From NCBI GenBank assembly GCA_021229015.1, contig CM037794.1, positions 44,452,644 through 44,516,643 of the forward strand: DNA of 64,000 nt, read 5' to 3'. Origin of the DNA: Solen grandis. Lineage: Eukaryota > Mollusca > Bivalvia > Adapedonta > Solenidae. The notes beneath the pieces are model-generated. The model made no database searches, had not been told where the DNA came from, and was given only the letters and a program-made list of their open reading frames with translations. Shown in pieces: positions 23,735 through 35,152 of the stretch (its first letter is position 1; each line of letters begins with the position of its first letter). The translations under genes and the position numbers were made by a program.

Positions 23735-24300
23735 CACAAACTCTATATAACACAAACTCCATTATAACATAAACTCTGCTAAAACACAAACTCATTTAAC
23801 ACATATGCCAAATCACAACTCCATTATAATACAAACTCTGCTAAAACACAAACTCATGTAACACATATGCCAAATCACTAACTCCATTATAATACAAACT
23901 CTGCTAAAACACAAACTCATGTAACACATATGCCAAATCACAAACTCCATTATAATACAAACTCTGCTAAAACACAAACTCATGTAACACATATGCCAAA
24001 TCACTAACTCCATTATAATACAAACTCTGCTAAAACACAAACTCATGTAACACATATGCCAAATCACTAACTCCATTATAATACAAACTCTGCTAAAACA
24101 CAAACTCATGTAACACATATGCCAAATCACTAACTCCATTATAATACAAACTCTGCTAAAACACAAACTCATGTAACACATATGCCAAATCACAAACTCC
24201 ATTACAGCACAAACTTATATAACACAAACACCAATAAAACACATACTCCATTATAACACAAACTCTATTATAACACAAACTTCATAAACAAACCATTATA
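23735..24300. repeat. 63-bp tandem repeat, about six clean copies plus decayed ends
   Basis: ccattataatacaaactctg starts at 23821, 23884 and 23947, and so on every 63 bp. Because 63 is divisible by three, one minus-strand frame stays open throughout. The flanks decay into caaactcnattataacaca phrases. Confidence 0.9.
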
Positions 24301-24664
24301 ATACAAATATATAATGCAAACTGTTACATTAGAAGATAGTGATGAAAAACTTAATCTTATACTAATCCAGGTGAATGAAAACTGGGTTCCCATTTATCCA
24401 CAGGTTTATGTAAATCAAACTTGAGTGTTAAAATGGATCTTCATTGCATTTATTTTCAGTATACTCCTATGCTGTCTTTGGTTGTTGTCATAGTTTTGAT
24501 TATGTTGTTATGGTTACTGAATTTGTTAAAAATATATAAATTGTGGGAAGGCATATTTTAATCAGATCATTATAAGGCTGTTCAAAGAGTGGAAGTGTTT
24601 TTGATTGTGTTTTAAGTTTTTTATGTTTATGTAAGCTTGTTCTGTTATTAAGATTATGTAAGAT

Positions 24665-24815
24665 CACATTTTATTTCACCAGTGCTCATTAAAAGATCAC
24701 ATTTTATTTCACTAGTGGTCAAAAAAAGATAACATTTTATTTTTCTAATAGTCATAAAAAGACCACATTTTATTTCACTAGTGGTTATATAAAGATTACA
24801 TTTTATTTCATTAAA
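24665..24815. repeat. Degenerate 33-bp tandem repeat, about five copies
   Basis: Copies of agatcacattttatttcact plus agtggtcataaa, each with a few changes. Confidence 0.75.
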
Positions 24816-25978
24816 AACTTCTTACAACGGCAAAGCCATGAATGAAACTATTTATCTCTTTTTGAATGCAAGTGAAATAAGTTATGATCTTTCACACATT
24901 TTATTTCATTCTATTTTATTGCTATTTTTTTCCTCTCCTTTTAACTTTGAAGTTCCCCATTTCAGACATGATATCATACTTTTTTTTTTTGGACATTATT
25001 TATATATTTTTTTCAACCACCTTCAATATCACGATGTTACTTTAAAAATAAGCATACAGGAAACTTCAAGCATCATGATATATCATCTTATCTCCTATAG
25101 TGAATGATATAATCCATCATCTGCTTTATTATGACCCGCCTTTAGATACTGTATTTATTTTTTTCCCTGATTGATTTTGTTATTGCTCTGTGTTTGTATC
25201 ACTTTTATGTTTGTTTTTGAACCACACACTCCTTTATTTCGTGCTTGTTGTTTGTGTAGATTTCTCCACTGTGTTCAATGTATTTTAATATTTTAGGTTG
25301 TCCTTACCAGTTTTTCTTTAGAATAACAACTTTTTCTACAAAGAAAAAAAGAAAAAACAACAACTATTTTTTATTTTATTTAAATACAATATCTCCCATT
25401 AAAGGAATAACAGAGTATGTATTATTATAATTATTATAATTAATTATAAATAAAATATTTTGATATCTCGAATATTATTTTAATTGTAATATATTAATAC
25501 CATATTTGCATTAACTTATTTTTCTTTCTCTTCAGTCCTTAATTTCTATTTGATTAAGTCCTTTTATTAATTAATTACTGTATTTTTTTTTTCATTTCAG
25601 CTTCAAGTGCCTTATGCATAATGACTTTATTCTTTTTTTAGTCAATAGAAAATGGTGTTTTCGATTAGTTTGATCAATGTTATAAAAAAGAACCACTATT
25701 TCTACATGTTGTTTCATCCTAGGTATGCATCTGCAAGAGATAATTTTCTAGAAAATTTCCAACACATTATGCTAGACTGAAATGTACTTAAGTGACCAAA
25801 AAAATATTTAGCTTGAAAATAAATTAAATGTTCCTATTTTATTTGAAAGGAAATAATTTTTTTTATTACATTTATACTTCAGCCTAAAAGAGTTTTTGAA
25901 AAAAAAAAAAGAAAAAAATGTTGAAATTTAAAAAAAAAAAATGATTCTGAAATTTTGAAATGAATTATCTATTTTTAG

Positions 25979-26222
25979 CTACCAATTGAGAGAGAACCAA
26001 TCACAGGTTCAACAGAAGAAGAAGTTAGAGCAGCCTCAGCAAAGAGTCGAGCCTCGCTCCGAAATCAATTTAAGTCACGCCTGGACGAGACACGCATTGC
26101 GGCAGAAGAGAGGAGAACTAAGTCTCCCATAATTCCCATCGCAGCCCAGAAGTCTCTTGAGGACTTGGTCCTGGAGGATGAGGAAGATGACGTTGATCTT
26201 CCAATACCAGATGACCTTAAAG
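25979..26222 (+). CDS. Large gene, exon 11
   Basis: The acceptor tatctatttttag opens LPIEREPITGSTEEEVRAAS in phase 0. It continues through an Arg/Glu-rich helix (AKSRASLRNQFKSRLDETRI) and an acidic stretch (LEDLVLEDEEDDVDLPIPDD). It ends at the donor AAA G|gtatta in phase 1, leaving a split codon finished by exon 12. It has no ATG near its start, so a simple ORF scan misses it, but GC content, composition and phase all support it. Confidence 0.8.
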
Positions 26223-26278
26223 GTATTACTTTGCTAGAAAATAAAAATTACCGTATTTTGTTCAGTGTAATCCACCCC

Positions 26279-26520
26279 TTCACCCTTTCCCTCATATAGA
26301 CTCATTTTGACGCACTCAATAGGTACCACATAAAGCCTGATCTGCAGAAAACCACAGTTAAACCTTACCATATTTAATTACAAAGTCCTCATTTCCAGAC
26401 CACTGAGGAGCAGCGAACAGCATAAAACCTGATCAGACTGCGAGTTACTCGCAGGCTGATCTGGTTTTATGTTGTTCGCATAGGTCTTTTCATGGTTTCC
26501 TCTATGAGGGAAAGGGTTAA
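26279..26520. mobile_element. TTAA MITE, CCCTTTCCCTCATA family (copy 3)
   Basis: Left target reads TTCA (one change), right TTAA. Ends are CCCTTTCCCTCATA and TATGAGGGAAAGGG. Same orientation as 21623; hairpin arms gcgagttactcgc are present. Confidence 0.8.
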
Positions 26521-26866
26521 CATGCATCCTATGGGGAACATAAGAATTACCGTATAATACACCCACTAAGAAAAGCTGTGTCATCAGTTCAATCCGTACC
26601 AAGATATTAAAAAGTCATTCAAAAAGAATTTGATCTATTTCCCTTTGTGCTTGGTTCTTAGCACATGGGAGCAAGGGTGGGGGTACTAGATCCAGAGGCC
26701 TGTTTCATTAAACAATGTACTAAAACTTCTTTGTATATGCAAATTCACAATTGTAAAGTGGTTTTATTCTTGTCACTTTTATTCTTGTGACTCTTTCATG
26801 GACAAAAAGTGATGCATTTGTATAATGCAACGAATGGATTTCTTAATGTTTTCTTGAGTTTATTGA

Positions 26867-27015
26867 AACTGCCGCAAGACTCCGTGACTGGGTGTGGTAT
26901 ACTGCCACTTGTCTACAGTGTATATCGCAACGAGGAAGCACTATATTTGTCTCATGTAGACAAAGGTTTTCAAATGACTGAAATACTGTTGGTGGACTTA
27001 AATTTCAAGCAAACA
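26867..27015 (+). mobile_element. SINE-tail fragment (atgtgactgggtgtggta family)
   Basis: Matches the 3' part of the elements at 36405 and 47225: tgactgggtgtggta, gccac-tgtct, tctcatgtagacaaag, aaatgactgaaatactgttggtgg. No tRNA-like head is present here. Confidence 0.6.
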
Positions 27016-27249
27016 CGCTGCACAATCATAAATGAGTTTATTTCTCTGCCAGATGAAAAAGGCTTGGGTGCTTAAGAAATGGTTTGTATAGAATTGTTGA
27101 AAACAGAAATAATTAAACTTGTATGAAAAGAAAAAAGGAAACTTAGCAAGAAATAATTTTAATATTTAGTGGGTAACGTTAAAAAAAAAAAAAAAGAGAA
27201 AAAAAAAGTTTCTATTTTTTTCTTGACATTTTGAAACTTTTCTTGACAG

Positions 27250-27337
27250 AGGGGTTATATCGGGAGGACACGCTGGAAGCAGGAACGTCCCCACCCCCTG
27301 GACCCAAACCCAGCATACGGACCAGCGTTATGTCCAA
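27250..27337 (+). CDS. Large gene, exon 12
   Basis: The acceptor cttttcttgacag ends at 27249. Two bases complete a Glu codon, then GLYREDTLEAGTSPPPGPKP and SIRTSVMS follow. The donor is a strong AA|gtaagt, phase 2. It links the acidic part of exon 11 to the start of the helical C-terminal portion. Confidence 0.85.
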
Positions 27338-28581
27338 GTAAGTCTTTTCTTAAACTCTTTATCCCTTTATTGATATACATATTGATTTGGTTGATTATTT
27401 GTTGGTTGGCTGGCTGGTTGGTTGCATGGTTGGTTGGTATTTGTTGTCATTAAAAACTTAAAAATGCCTTCAGTTTAGTTTCTTCCATAGTGCTGTGGTA
27501 TAAAATTGCATACGTGAGAGGTTAACGTCAATTGCATTGGCAATAGGCTTCCCTTGTTAGCTCACCTGAGCATAGCTCAGGGTGAGCTTTTGGGATACTT
27601 GATTGTCCGTCGGCTGTCGTCCGTCGTCCGTCAACAATTTGATGTTTACACACTAGAGGCCACAATTTTGATCCAATCTTCCTCAAACTTGGTCAGAATG
27701 TTTGTCTTGATGATATCTTGAACCCTTTCGAAAATGGGTCAGGTTGGATCAAAAAGTAGGTCAGTAGGTCAAATCTTAGAAAAATCTTGTAGTCCGTCAA
27801 CAATTTTGATGTTTACACACTAGAGGCCACAATTTTGATCCAATCTTCCTCAAACTTGGTCAGAATGTTAGTCTTGATGATATCTTGAACCCTTTCGAAA
27901 ATGGGTCAGGTCGGATCAAAAAGTAGGTCAGTAGGTCAAATCTGAGAAAAATCTTGTTTACACACTAGAGGCCACAATTTTGATCCAATCTTCCTCAAAC
28001 TTGGTCAGAATGTTTGTCTTGATGATATCTTGAACCCTTTCGAAAATGGGCTGGGCCGGACCGAAAAGTAAGTCAGTAGGTCAAATAATAGAAAAATCTT
28101 GTTTATACTCTGAGGGCAACATTTTTGGTCGAATCATCCTCAAACTTTGGCAGAATGTTTGTCATGATGATATCTTTTGTGGATGGGGTCAGAAAATTCC
28201 TGAACATTGTTTCACCTCATCATCTTAATTCTAAAGCAATCTGTTTTGTACAGGCAATGAATGATACTTTTCTCAGGTGAGCGATCTAGGGCCATCTTGG
28301 CCCTCTTGTTTTTGAAATTGTCATTTGCTGTTTTTTTTTGTTTTTGTACATCTAATATAGAGAGATTTCCTTCATATTTGAGGTAAAAACATTTCCAATG
28401 GAATGCAGCAGCTTTCACTCTACTCCAATATGTTTTGAAATTAAATGCTAATTAGAAATGCTAATTAGAAATGCTAATAAATATTATATCATGTGTTGAT
28501 AAATATAAAACATTGATAAATACTACAATGTTTGTTGATAAATATTCCACCGTGTGTTAATTCTAATGTAAATTATTTCAG
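27338..28581 (+). other. Intron 12 with a large dispersed element
   Basis: Mostly occupied by the CTCACCTGAG element at 27557-28312. The rest is AT-rich, with short gattgataaat phrases before the acceptor. Confidence 0.65.
27557..28312. mobile_element. CTCACCTGAG element with tandem core units (copy 1)
   Basis: It starts TTAGCTCACCTGAG and ends CTCAGGTGAGCGATCTAGGG, then a GGGCCATCTTGGCCC hairpin and TCTTGTTT. The core is tandem copies of a roughly 150-bp unit (acactagaggccacaatttt, gatccaatcttcctcaaact, gtaggtcagtaggtcaaatc). Same family as 32991. Non-coding; transposition class not determined. The hairpin-then-short-tail end is reminiscent of Helitron-like elements but lacks the usual CTRR. 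Confidence 0.7.
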
Positions 28582-28688
28582 GCAATCATTAAGCCTAGCA
28601 GAGCACCCGGTTGTCATGGATTTCCTGCGAGCATATAAAGGTATACACAACTTTAAGGACGCCATGGGGCGCATTCTAGAGGACAAAG
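28582..28688 (+). CDS. Large gene, exon 13
   Basis: The acceptor aaattatttcag ends at 28581. One base completes Lys, then QSLSLAEHPVVMDFLRAYKG and IHNFKDAMGRILEDK follow, to the donor AAA G|gtaggt in phase 1. It is compact, mixed hydrophobic/charged and helix-like, unlike the disordered upstream exons, and looks like the start of a conserved module. An internal gtatac after AAAG (28641) could act as a cryptic donor. Confidence 0.85.
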
Positions 28689-29223
28689 GTAGGTCAAATA
28701 TTTACCCCTTGAAATATTTCAGATTAATCACAAATCAGGCCTTTGTTTCACCTTCATTAGTGCTAAGGAATACTAAAATACTTATGTTTATACTTATAGA
28801 TCTGAACATATTTCATTATTTCTTGTAACCCAAATGTCAATAAAATTGCTACAGTCTGAGATAGCCACTGTTACTGTCTTACATATGTGACCAGGAACCG
28901 AGTTTTCGACGATAGTTAAGTACGATTTCAGGCTCAAATTTGAGTTTCACTCTCAAATTCCTATTGAAACTTATGGGCATTTTTTGAGTCCAAGTATGAA
29001 TATCAAACTCATATAACCATATTTTTTTTTTTTGAGAGCAAGGGTCCAGAAATTGAACCCAAGACTCAGTGTTAAGAAGTGATACTCGTTACTCATTTTC
29101 TGTCCTGTTTTATCCAGTGATAGCGACCATGATATGACCTTGACATTGGTTGCTTTGTAAAAAAAAGAAAAAAAGTTGGAATCAAAGGACTGAAAGAGCG
29201 TTTTTACACATGAATTTTTCCAG
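28689..29223 (+). other. Intron 13
   Basis: AT-rich with a T-run; no repeat family or gene recognised. Confidence 0.5.
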
Positions 29224-29331
29224 ACCAGATGTCCGCTAGCCACGTCCTGTCGGAACTGGACGTCCTGGAGTTTGATCGAGATGAGATAGTTCTCCCGCAG
29301 ATATCCAGCATGACAGAAAACATTTACTATG
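29224..29331 (+). CDS. Large gene, exon 14
   Basis: The acceptor gaatttttccag ends at 29223. Two bases complete Asp, then QMSASHVLSELDVLEFDRDE and IVLPQISSMTENIYY follow, to the donor TAT G|gtagga in phase 1. Acidic and amphipathic, continuing the helical module from exon 13. Confidence 0.85.
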
Positions 29332-29485
29332 GTAGGATGCAGAGTTATCTGCCCTTTATCATATTTTTTTGCGTCTGTGTAGAAATCGAATATTTGTTCA
29401 GTACGAAACTGTAAGATGGGTTTCTTATAGGCAAGTCCTTCCTGGTCAGGGTATAGAAGAGGTATCTATTCTAAAATGAAACAAA

Positions 29486-29527
<42 letters not shown>

Positions 29528-29783
29528 TAGTGAAAGTTTTCCCAAATTGTATATGCTATCTATTGTTAATAATGTGCAGAAATATGACATGGTCTTTGAT
29601 GATTTAAAATGTTAGTAAGCATACCTGTCTATTTCAAAGTTAAGATATGCTCTGGAGGAAACTGTTTGGAATGCTAAAACTGTTTTTTTTCTTTAAAACA
29701 TTAGTAAGCTTGCCTTGATATTTCAAAATTAAGAAATGCTCAGGGAGGAACTGTTGGAAAGCAAGATTTGTTTTTCTTTGCAG
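29332..29783 (+). other. Intron 14 with a T37 run
   Basis: A pure T run covers 29490-29526. Two related phrases (gttagtaagcatacctgtct.. and attagtaagcttgccttgat..) at about 29610 and 29700 suggest a local duplication. Confidence 0.6.
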
Positions 29784-29833
29784 TCCTCAACGAAGTTTCT
29801 CAGGTGGTGAACAGTGTTTTACAAAATGACAGG
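29784..29833 (+). CDS. Large gene, exon 15 (micro-exon)
   Basis: A 50-base exon: acceptor tttttctttgcag, two bases completing Val, then LNEVSQVVNSVLQNDR, and donor AGG|gtgagt (consensus), phase 0. Hydrophobic heptad spacing (L, V, V, V, L) fits a helix. Confidence 0.85.
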
Positions 29834-30189
29834 GTGAGTTTAGAGTCAATCTGTTTAGAAGCATTCTGGGTTATCTGTCCAGATCAACTTACCTGACCTT
29901 CTTCATTCTTTACTAATATAAAAATTTCTGCCCCCAACTTCATCTGTTTTCTCTCTCTATTTTCTTTTCCCTTGTCCCTTCTACGTTTTACTTTCCTGTT
30001 CCTGTTATTTATTTTTCTAATCCGTAGGGTTTCAGTATTGGATATATTAGTAGCTTATATTTTTTTGAAAACCAAAGATACAAAATGATGATGATAATAA
30101 GATGAAATGGAAGAAAATAAAAATGATGATTGAATATTGTGACATTGTGAAGGTTTTGGATGTGTGTTTTGTGTGTGTGTGTGTGTTAG
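29834..30189 (+). other. Intron 15, ending in a GT microsatellite
   Basis: The last 30 bases are (GT)n followed by ttag, so the acceptor of exon 16 has a GT repeat where a polypyrimidine tract is expected. Confidence 0.65.
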
Positions 30190-30371
30190 AAGGAATTATT
30201 AATGGGTATGTCAAGGGATCAGACCCAGCGAACTTTGAACCGCGAGAAGACCGGGGCGACAACTGACGTCATTCCCAACACCAGGGGGAGCCAGCGTTCC
30301 ATTGCCTCCAAAGTGGAGAGCGTTGCCTCCGATAAACATTACAGGGAGCTACAAGACCAGTATGAGAAATT
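30190..30371 (+). CDS. Large gene, exon 16
   Basis: Opens in phase 0 after gtgtgttag with KELLMGMSRDQTQRTLNREK. It runs through a Ser/Thr/Arg linker (TRGSQRSIASKVESVASDK) and ends HYRELQDQYEKL at a strong donor tt|gtaagt, phase 2. The last 15 residues start a coiled coil continued by exon 17. Confidence 0.85.
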
Positions 30372-30902
30372 GTAAGTCTTATTTGTTGCTTGCTTGCTTT
30401 TGTTTGATTTTTAAATGTATTTTTGTAGGTCTTGTTATTTGTTATTTTTTTTTCATCTCTTTATTTATTTTCAAGATATTTTTTTAAGTCAAAATAAAGA
30501 TGTTTATGAATCTTAAAATGAAATTGAGTTTCTGAGATAATTATTTTTTTAAATCTTTTTTGACACAATTTCATTTTTCAACAAAATGAACCTTTTTTAA
30601 AGAGTGAATATAATTTTTTTTTTTTTTGGTATACAAGGTCATACTAAATATCCCAAACCATATTCTTTTCAGGGTAGAAAAGTGAGTTATTTGGATACAT
30701 TTTTATTGTCCTTATTTTTCATTTATATACCAGAATCACTTTTTTTATTTTTTTTTTTTCTATAGTTAAATTTGCATATTTTTTACCTGGTGATGTTTAA
30801 CTTTAAAATCATAATGGGAATATCTGGATACATCTAAATGTATCAAAGTTTTGTTTAGATATATAATTATAACGTATTTTAAAGATTGGCTTTAATAATC
30901 CT

Positions 30903-31030
30903 TGGGGCTTGCATGGCGAGAGGTAAAGTCGCTGACTTTAACACTCACTCAGCCCCTCACCGCGTGGGTTCGAATCCCAGCAGGGTCATTTTCATGTGAG
31001 GAAGCTAGCAGTAGGTCGGTAGTTACACTG
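30903..31030 (+). mobile_element. tRNA-derived SINE, 3'-truncated
   Basis: A tRNA-like head (tggcgagaggtaaagtcgctgac) and a perfect B box in gggttcgaatcccagc, followed by agggtcattttcatgtgaggaag. Same family as 36904 and 37550. It lacks the ctccgtgcattcgggg part, so it is not a functional tRNA gene or a full SINE. Confidence 0.75.
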
Positions 31031-31969
31031 GAATATCATGTGATCAGTGGTTGACCTAGTTTACACATAAAAATACTATCATGGGCTTGTTGGACCGTTC
31101 CAATATTTACAGATATTCAAATTAATTAATTCACACATATGATCTTTGATTGGTTGGGAGCTTTTCACAATGTTTACAGACATATTCAAATTAAGTTGCT
31201 AGATTATCCAATAGCTATACAGGGATATCATGTGATCTATGGACCTTTACAGACATATTCAAATTAAGTTGCCAGATTATCCAATAGCTATACAAAGATA
31301 TCATATAAGAGGACTATCTTATATTTATTTGTGATAATGTCAATAGGTGGTCCCACTTCAAGGAAAATAATTATTTCACTGAATATAGAGATGGGGTTTA
31401 AATTTAAAAACTGGAAAATGCCGAGTTTATGTTGAAGATAGATGTAGTATACCAAGTTTGATTGGGGGATTTGGAGTCGCCCCCTCATGTTTGTTATATA
31501 TGTATAGTCTCATCTGAAAAAAAAAAAATATTTGAGCTTGAATTGCTAACAAGAGCTGCTAACTATAATTTACAAATTTATGCTAGTCAAATAAGCTGAT
31601 AACTTTGTTAATGTTTGTTCTGCCTACTGAATAGCAGGGACATAACGTGGGCTCAGTGCAAAAATGTTTTAACTTATATGCATTATTGAACAAGTTAAGA
31701 CGTTTATGCGCTGAGCTCTCAATTAAATCCATATTGTTCGCCATGTTATCTTGCCTATCCTTCTGTTACTCTGATGTTCAGTAGTTTTCCAGGTATTTTT
31801 CCTATATATATGTTCAGCTGCCACTGCATACAGTACATTCAATTGAGTATTGCCCATCTATTGCTGGCCAACCTTCTGTCCTTCTGAAATACATTAGCTT
31901 TTAGAGATAATTTTTCCTGCTTGAAGATATTGACTCCATGGTTCACACAGGTCTTGAAAAACTTGGATT

Positions 31970-32105
31970 TGATGTTGTCTTGAAAAACCCTTGAATTTGA
32001 TGATTGTCTTGAAAAACCCTTGAATTTGATGTCTGTCTTGAAAAACCCTTGAATTTGATGTCTGTCTTGAAAAACCCTTGAATTTGATGTCTTGGAAAAC
32101 CCTTG
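31970..32105. repeat. 29-bp tandem repeat, about four copies
   Basis: Units of cttgaaaaacccttgaattt plus gatgtctgt, with one indel per unit. Minus-strand frames over it show a SRVFQD-like period. Confidence 0.8.
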
Positions 32106-32579
32106 AAAATCACATTTTGCATTTTTAACCCTTGAACAAAACTTAAAATTAACTGAAAGTTCCCTTGAATTTAAAATTACAATACTGATCATAAAAAGTG
32201 TTTATCAAGTTTGTTAAAAAATTGAGGTTAATCCCTTTCATGACTTAAAATTTAAAGTATAAGTTACAGTTTATGCAAGTCCTTAAATTGGAATTTTACG
32301 GCCTTAAAAACCCTTAAATTTTACTTCAGAAAATTTGTATGAACCATGGACCCCATTTTTGATATGCAGCCAGGCACACATCCAGGCCAATGCACATATG
32401 CTACAAAATTTCTTGCGAGTTGTGTTTTCATGTTATATTGATACATCTAGATTGCTAATATTTTGAAAGGCTTTCTCGTCTATATTTAACAACTAACCTT
32501 TTTGGGGTGTCATTTAACAGAGAAAATGACTATAAGTAAGAAGAAGTGAAAATTAATTAATTAACTAACTAATTAAAAA

Positions 32580-32830
32580 ACATATCAGACTGCAGGTAAC
32601 TCATTATCTCATGAAGACATGTTTTGATGCAATGATAAACAGATCAGACTTTTATAGGGTCTCCTCTCTTTGCTCATACAAAATTAGGGCTCAGTTTCTA
32701 CACAGTCTGCACGGAAAAGAAAAACCAATTGCTTCAATATCATTCTAAGTTCAATAAATTAACATTCATCAAGTTAAAAATGTGTACATGAATATTCATG
32801 AGGTAAAGAGTTGATATGAAAACGCTATTA
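32580..32830. repeat. Dispersed repeat shared with 18930-19100
   Basis: Shared words include gggtctcctct-tttgctcataca, tctacacagtctgcacgg and attcatgaggtaaa. A shorter piece may lie at 38325-38410. Class unknown. Confidence 0.5.
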
Positions 32831-32990
32831 ATCAATTCTTATTTCTAATGCCAGTAACTTTGAGGTCAAAATAACTCCAAAATACTCATCAGACGGGTAA
32901 ATAAAGTGTGTAGTGAAAGGTGATGGGAGAAGATGTAGTTGACACAGTTTTTGGCTCTACACTAATAGAGAGAAAAGATGCTGTCGTTTT

Positions 32991-33908
32991 TAGCTCACCT
33001 GAGCACTTGTGCTCGGGTGAGCTTTTGTGATCGCCTTTTGTCCGTCGTGCGTCGTCCGTCGTCCGTCGTCAACAATTGCTTGTGAACACTCTAGAGGCCA
33101 CAGTTTTGGCCCAATCTTCATGAAACTTGGTCAGGATGTTTGTCTACATGATATCTCGAATGAGTTCAAATCTTAGAAAAACCTTGTGAACACTCTAGAG
33201 GCCACAAATTTAGCCCAATCTTCATCAAACTTAATCAGGATGTTTGTCTACATGATATCTCGGATGAGTTCGAAATTGGGTCATGTGGGGTCAAAAAGTA
33301 GGTCACTAGGTCAAATCCTTGAAAAACCTTGTGAACACTCTAGAGGCCACAGTTTTAGCCCAATCTTCATAAAATTTGGTCAGGGTGTTTGTCTACATGA
33401 TATCTTGGATGAGTTCAAAAATGGGTAATGTGGGGTCAAAAACTAGGTCACCAGGTCAAATCTTAGAAAAACCTTGTGAACACTCTAGAGGCCACAGTTT
33501 TGGCCCTAATCTTCATAAATTTTGGTCAGGATGTTTGTCTACATGCTATCTTGCATGAGTTTGAAATTGGGTCATGTGGGATCAAAAACTAGGTCACCAG
33601 GTCAAATCTAAGAAAAACCTTGTGAACTCTCTAGAGGCCACAGTTTTAGCCCAATTTTCAATAGATTTAAAAAGGTCACCAAGTAAAAAAAAAACCTTGT
33701 GAACATTTTTGTCCCAGTCTTCATAAACTTAATATGAATGATGACTGCATGAATTCCCAGTTGAGTGCAAATTCAGGTAGGATCAATATGTAGGTCACTT
33801 AGTCAAATGTTAGAAAAACACTTTTAGATGCCAGATTTTTTGTCATTATACCTAACACAGCCATCTTACTCAGGTGAGCGACACAGGGCCATCTTGGCCC
33901 TCTTGTTT
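32991..33908. mobile_element. CTCACCTGAG element with tandem core units (copy 2)
   Basis: TTAGCTCACCTGAG at the left, CAGGTGAGCGAC, the hairpin GGGCCATCTTGGCCC and TCTTGTTT at the right. There are four to five tandem units of about 150 bp (gtgaacactctagaggccac, atgatatctcggatgagttc, taggtcactaggtcaaatc). A (cgtccgt)n stretch follows the left end. Open frames inside track the units. Confidence 0.75.
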
Positions 33909-33916
33909 CAGTTCTT

Positions 33917-34459
33917 ATACCCCCGAAACGAAGTTTAGGGGGGTATATAGGAGTCACCCGGTGGTCGGTCGGTCGGTTGGTCGGTCGGTCGGTCCAGCGG
34001 TCCGTTGCATTATTGGAATTCAAAACAATTTCATACAATGAGCAAGCACAATGAGAGGAAGTGCAGTGCACAAGAACCATAACTCTATCTATAGGAATTA
34101 CAGAGTTATTGTCCTTTGTTACTTTTCCTTGTCCAGAGTATAACTTGAAAAGAACTGGTTGGAATTCAAAACAATTTCATACAATTATCAACCACAATAA
34201 GAGGAAGTGCAGTGCACAAGAACCATAACTCTATCTATTGTAATTACAGAGTTATTGCCCTTTGTTACTTTTCCTTGTCCGGAGCTTAACTTTAAAACTA
34301 CTGGTTGGAATTCAAAACAATTTCATACAATGGTCAAGCACAACCTGTGTAACCCGGCCAAAAATCTGGAAAAAAAAACTAATGTAAAAATGTCTTTTTC
34401 ATACTCTTCTTCTTAATCCTAATAACTTCATCATTTCTAAAGCAGTATTGCGGGGGTAT
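33917..34459. mobile_element. ATACCCCCG element
   Basis: It starts atacccccgaaacgaagttt and a cggtcggtcggt run and ends tattgcgggggtat, so the termini are inverted (ATACCCCCG/CGGGGGTAT). A gaggaagtgcagtgcacaag block occurs twice internally. A related left end is at 40702. Non-coding. Confidence 0.65.
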
Positions 34460-34970
34460 TAATCACATTTAGTGATAGTTCTAGTTTGAAATGGGTGTGA
34501 GGATTTAAAAACATTCTCTCACAGCCCCAGTCTTTATCACCAACTACACTTGTTAGAGATATCAAGGTGGTGTTGCCTATCTGGACATTAGGTCTTTTCC
34601 TTGATTACCAGACCATATCATTATTAAGATCACCTCACAATTAAGACCACTGTTTTCAGGGGTTCTTTAGTATATTTGGTCTTTTCCTCATTTTCCAGGT
34701 CATACTTAAGACCACTTAATTGATTTTGGCCTGTTCAAAAAATATGTTTACAAGTGTGTTGTGTGTAGGTGTGTGTTTAAGCTATTTTCTGTAGCTCAAA
34801 ATGATGTGTGAACAATTCACTTTGCAGGGTAAAGGATTTTTCTGGCAAGCATTTTACAAAACATCTCGTATTTGAATATTCCTCAAATCAAAATTGTGAC
34901 AATCTAGAACTCCCTTATCTGTTGACTTAGATAACAGAAATGTTGCATACTTGCAATTATCAGCATGCTT

Positions 34971-35152
34971 TTAAGGTAATCCATTATTCAATTATAATCA
35001 TGGTCTTTCAAATGCTTAAAAAGTGCAGACAAAAGCATCTATTGACTAGAGTTATAGGCTCTTTTGTCAAAGTCTGTAAAGGCTTGCATTTAATATAAAA
35101 TTCCTAAGATCATTTGATGGACTGTGATCATAATTTAATGATGGATTCCATT
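34971..35152. mobile_element. TTAA MITE, GGTAATCC family (copy B)
   Basis: TTAA-GGTAATCCATTATTCAAT at the left, atgatggattcc at the right. The body (tcatggtctttcaaatgctt) matches 5720. The right target site is eroded. Confidence 0.6.

Larger units (their letters stand above)
23452..25978 (+). other. Intron 10 with minisatellites
   Basis: Holds a 63-bp repeat (23735-24300), a degenerate 33-bp repeat (24665-24815) and long AT-rich filler with A and T runs. The 129-codon minus-strand frame at 23813-24202 is the repeat read through (a 21-residue period from the 63-bp unit). Confidence 0.6.
26223..27249 (+). other. Intron 11 with a MITE and a SINE tail
   Basis: A TTAA MITE lies at 26279-26520, close behind the donor. 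A SINE-tail fragment lies at about 26867-27015. The open frame at 26809-27075 is the SINE fragment. A-rich runs precede the next acceptor. Confidence 0.6.

Noticed and set aside
23813..24202. 129-codon minus-strand frame with a repeating WHMCYMSLCFSR word
   Set aside because: It is the 63-bp minisatellite read in a frame kept open because 63 is divisible by three.
26809..27075. 88-codon frame as a gene
   Set aside because: Its middle is a SINE-tail fragment; no splice or start support.
30903..31000. Possible tRNA genes here and at 36904, 37550, 47225 and 56802
   Set aside because: Each has A/B box-like words but continues into a shared non-tRNA body; they are SINE heads.
33186..33558. Two overlapping frames (EHSRGHSF repeats)
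   Set aside because: Core units of the CTCACCTGAG dispersed element.
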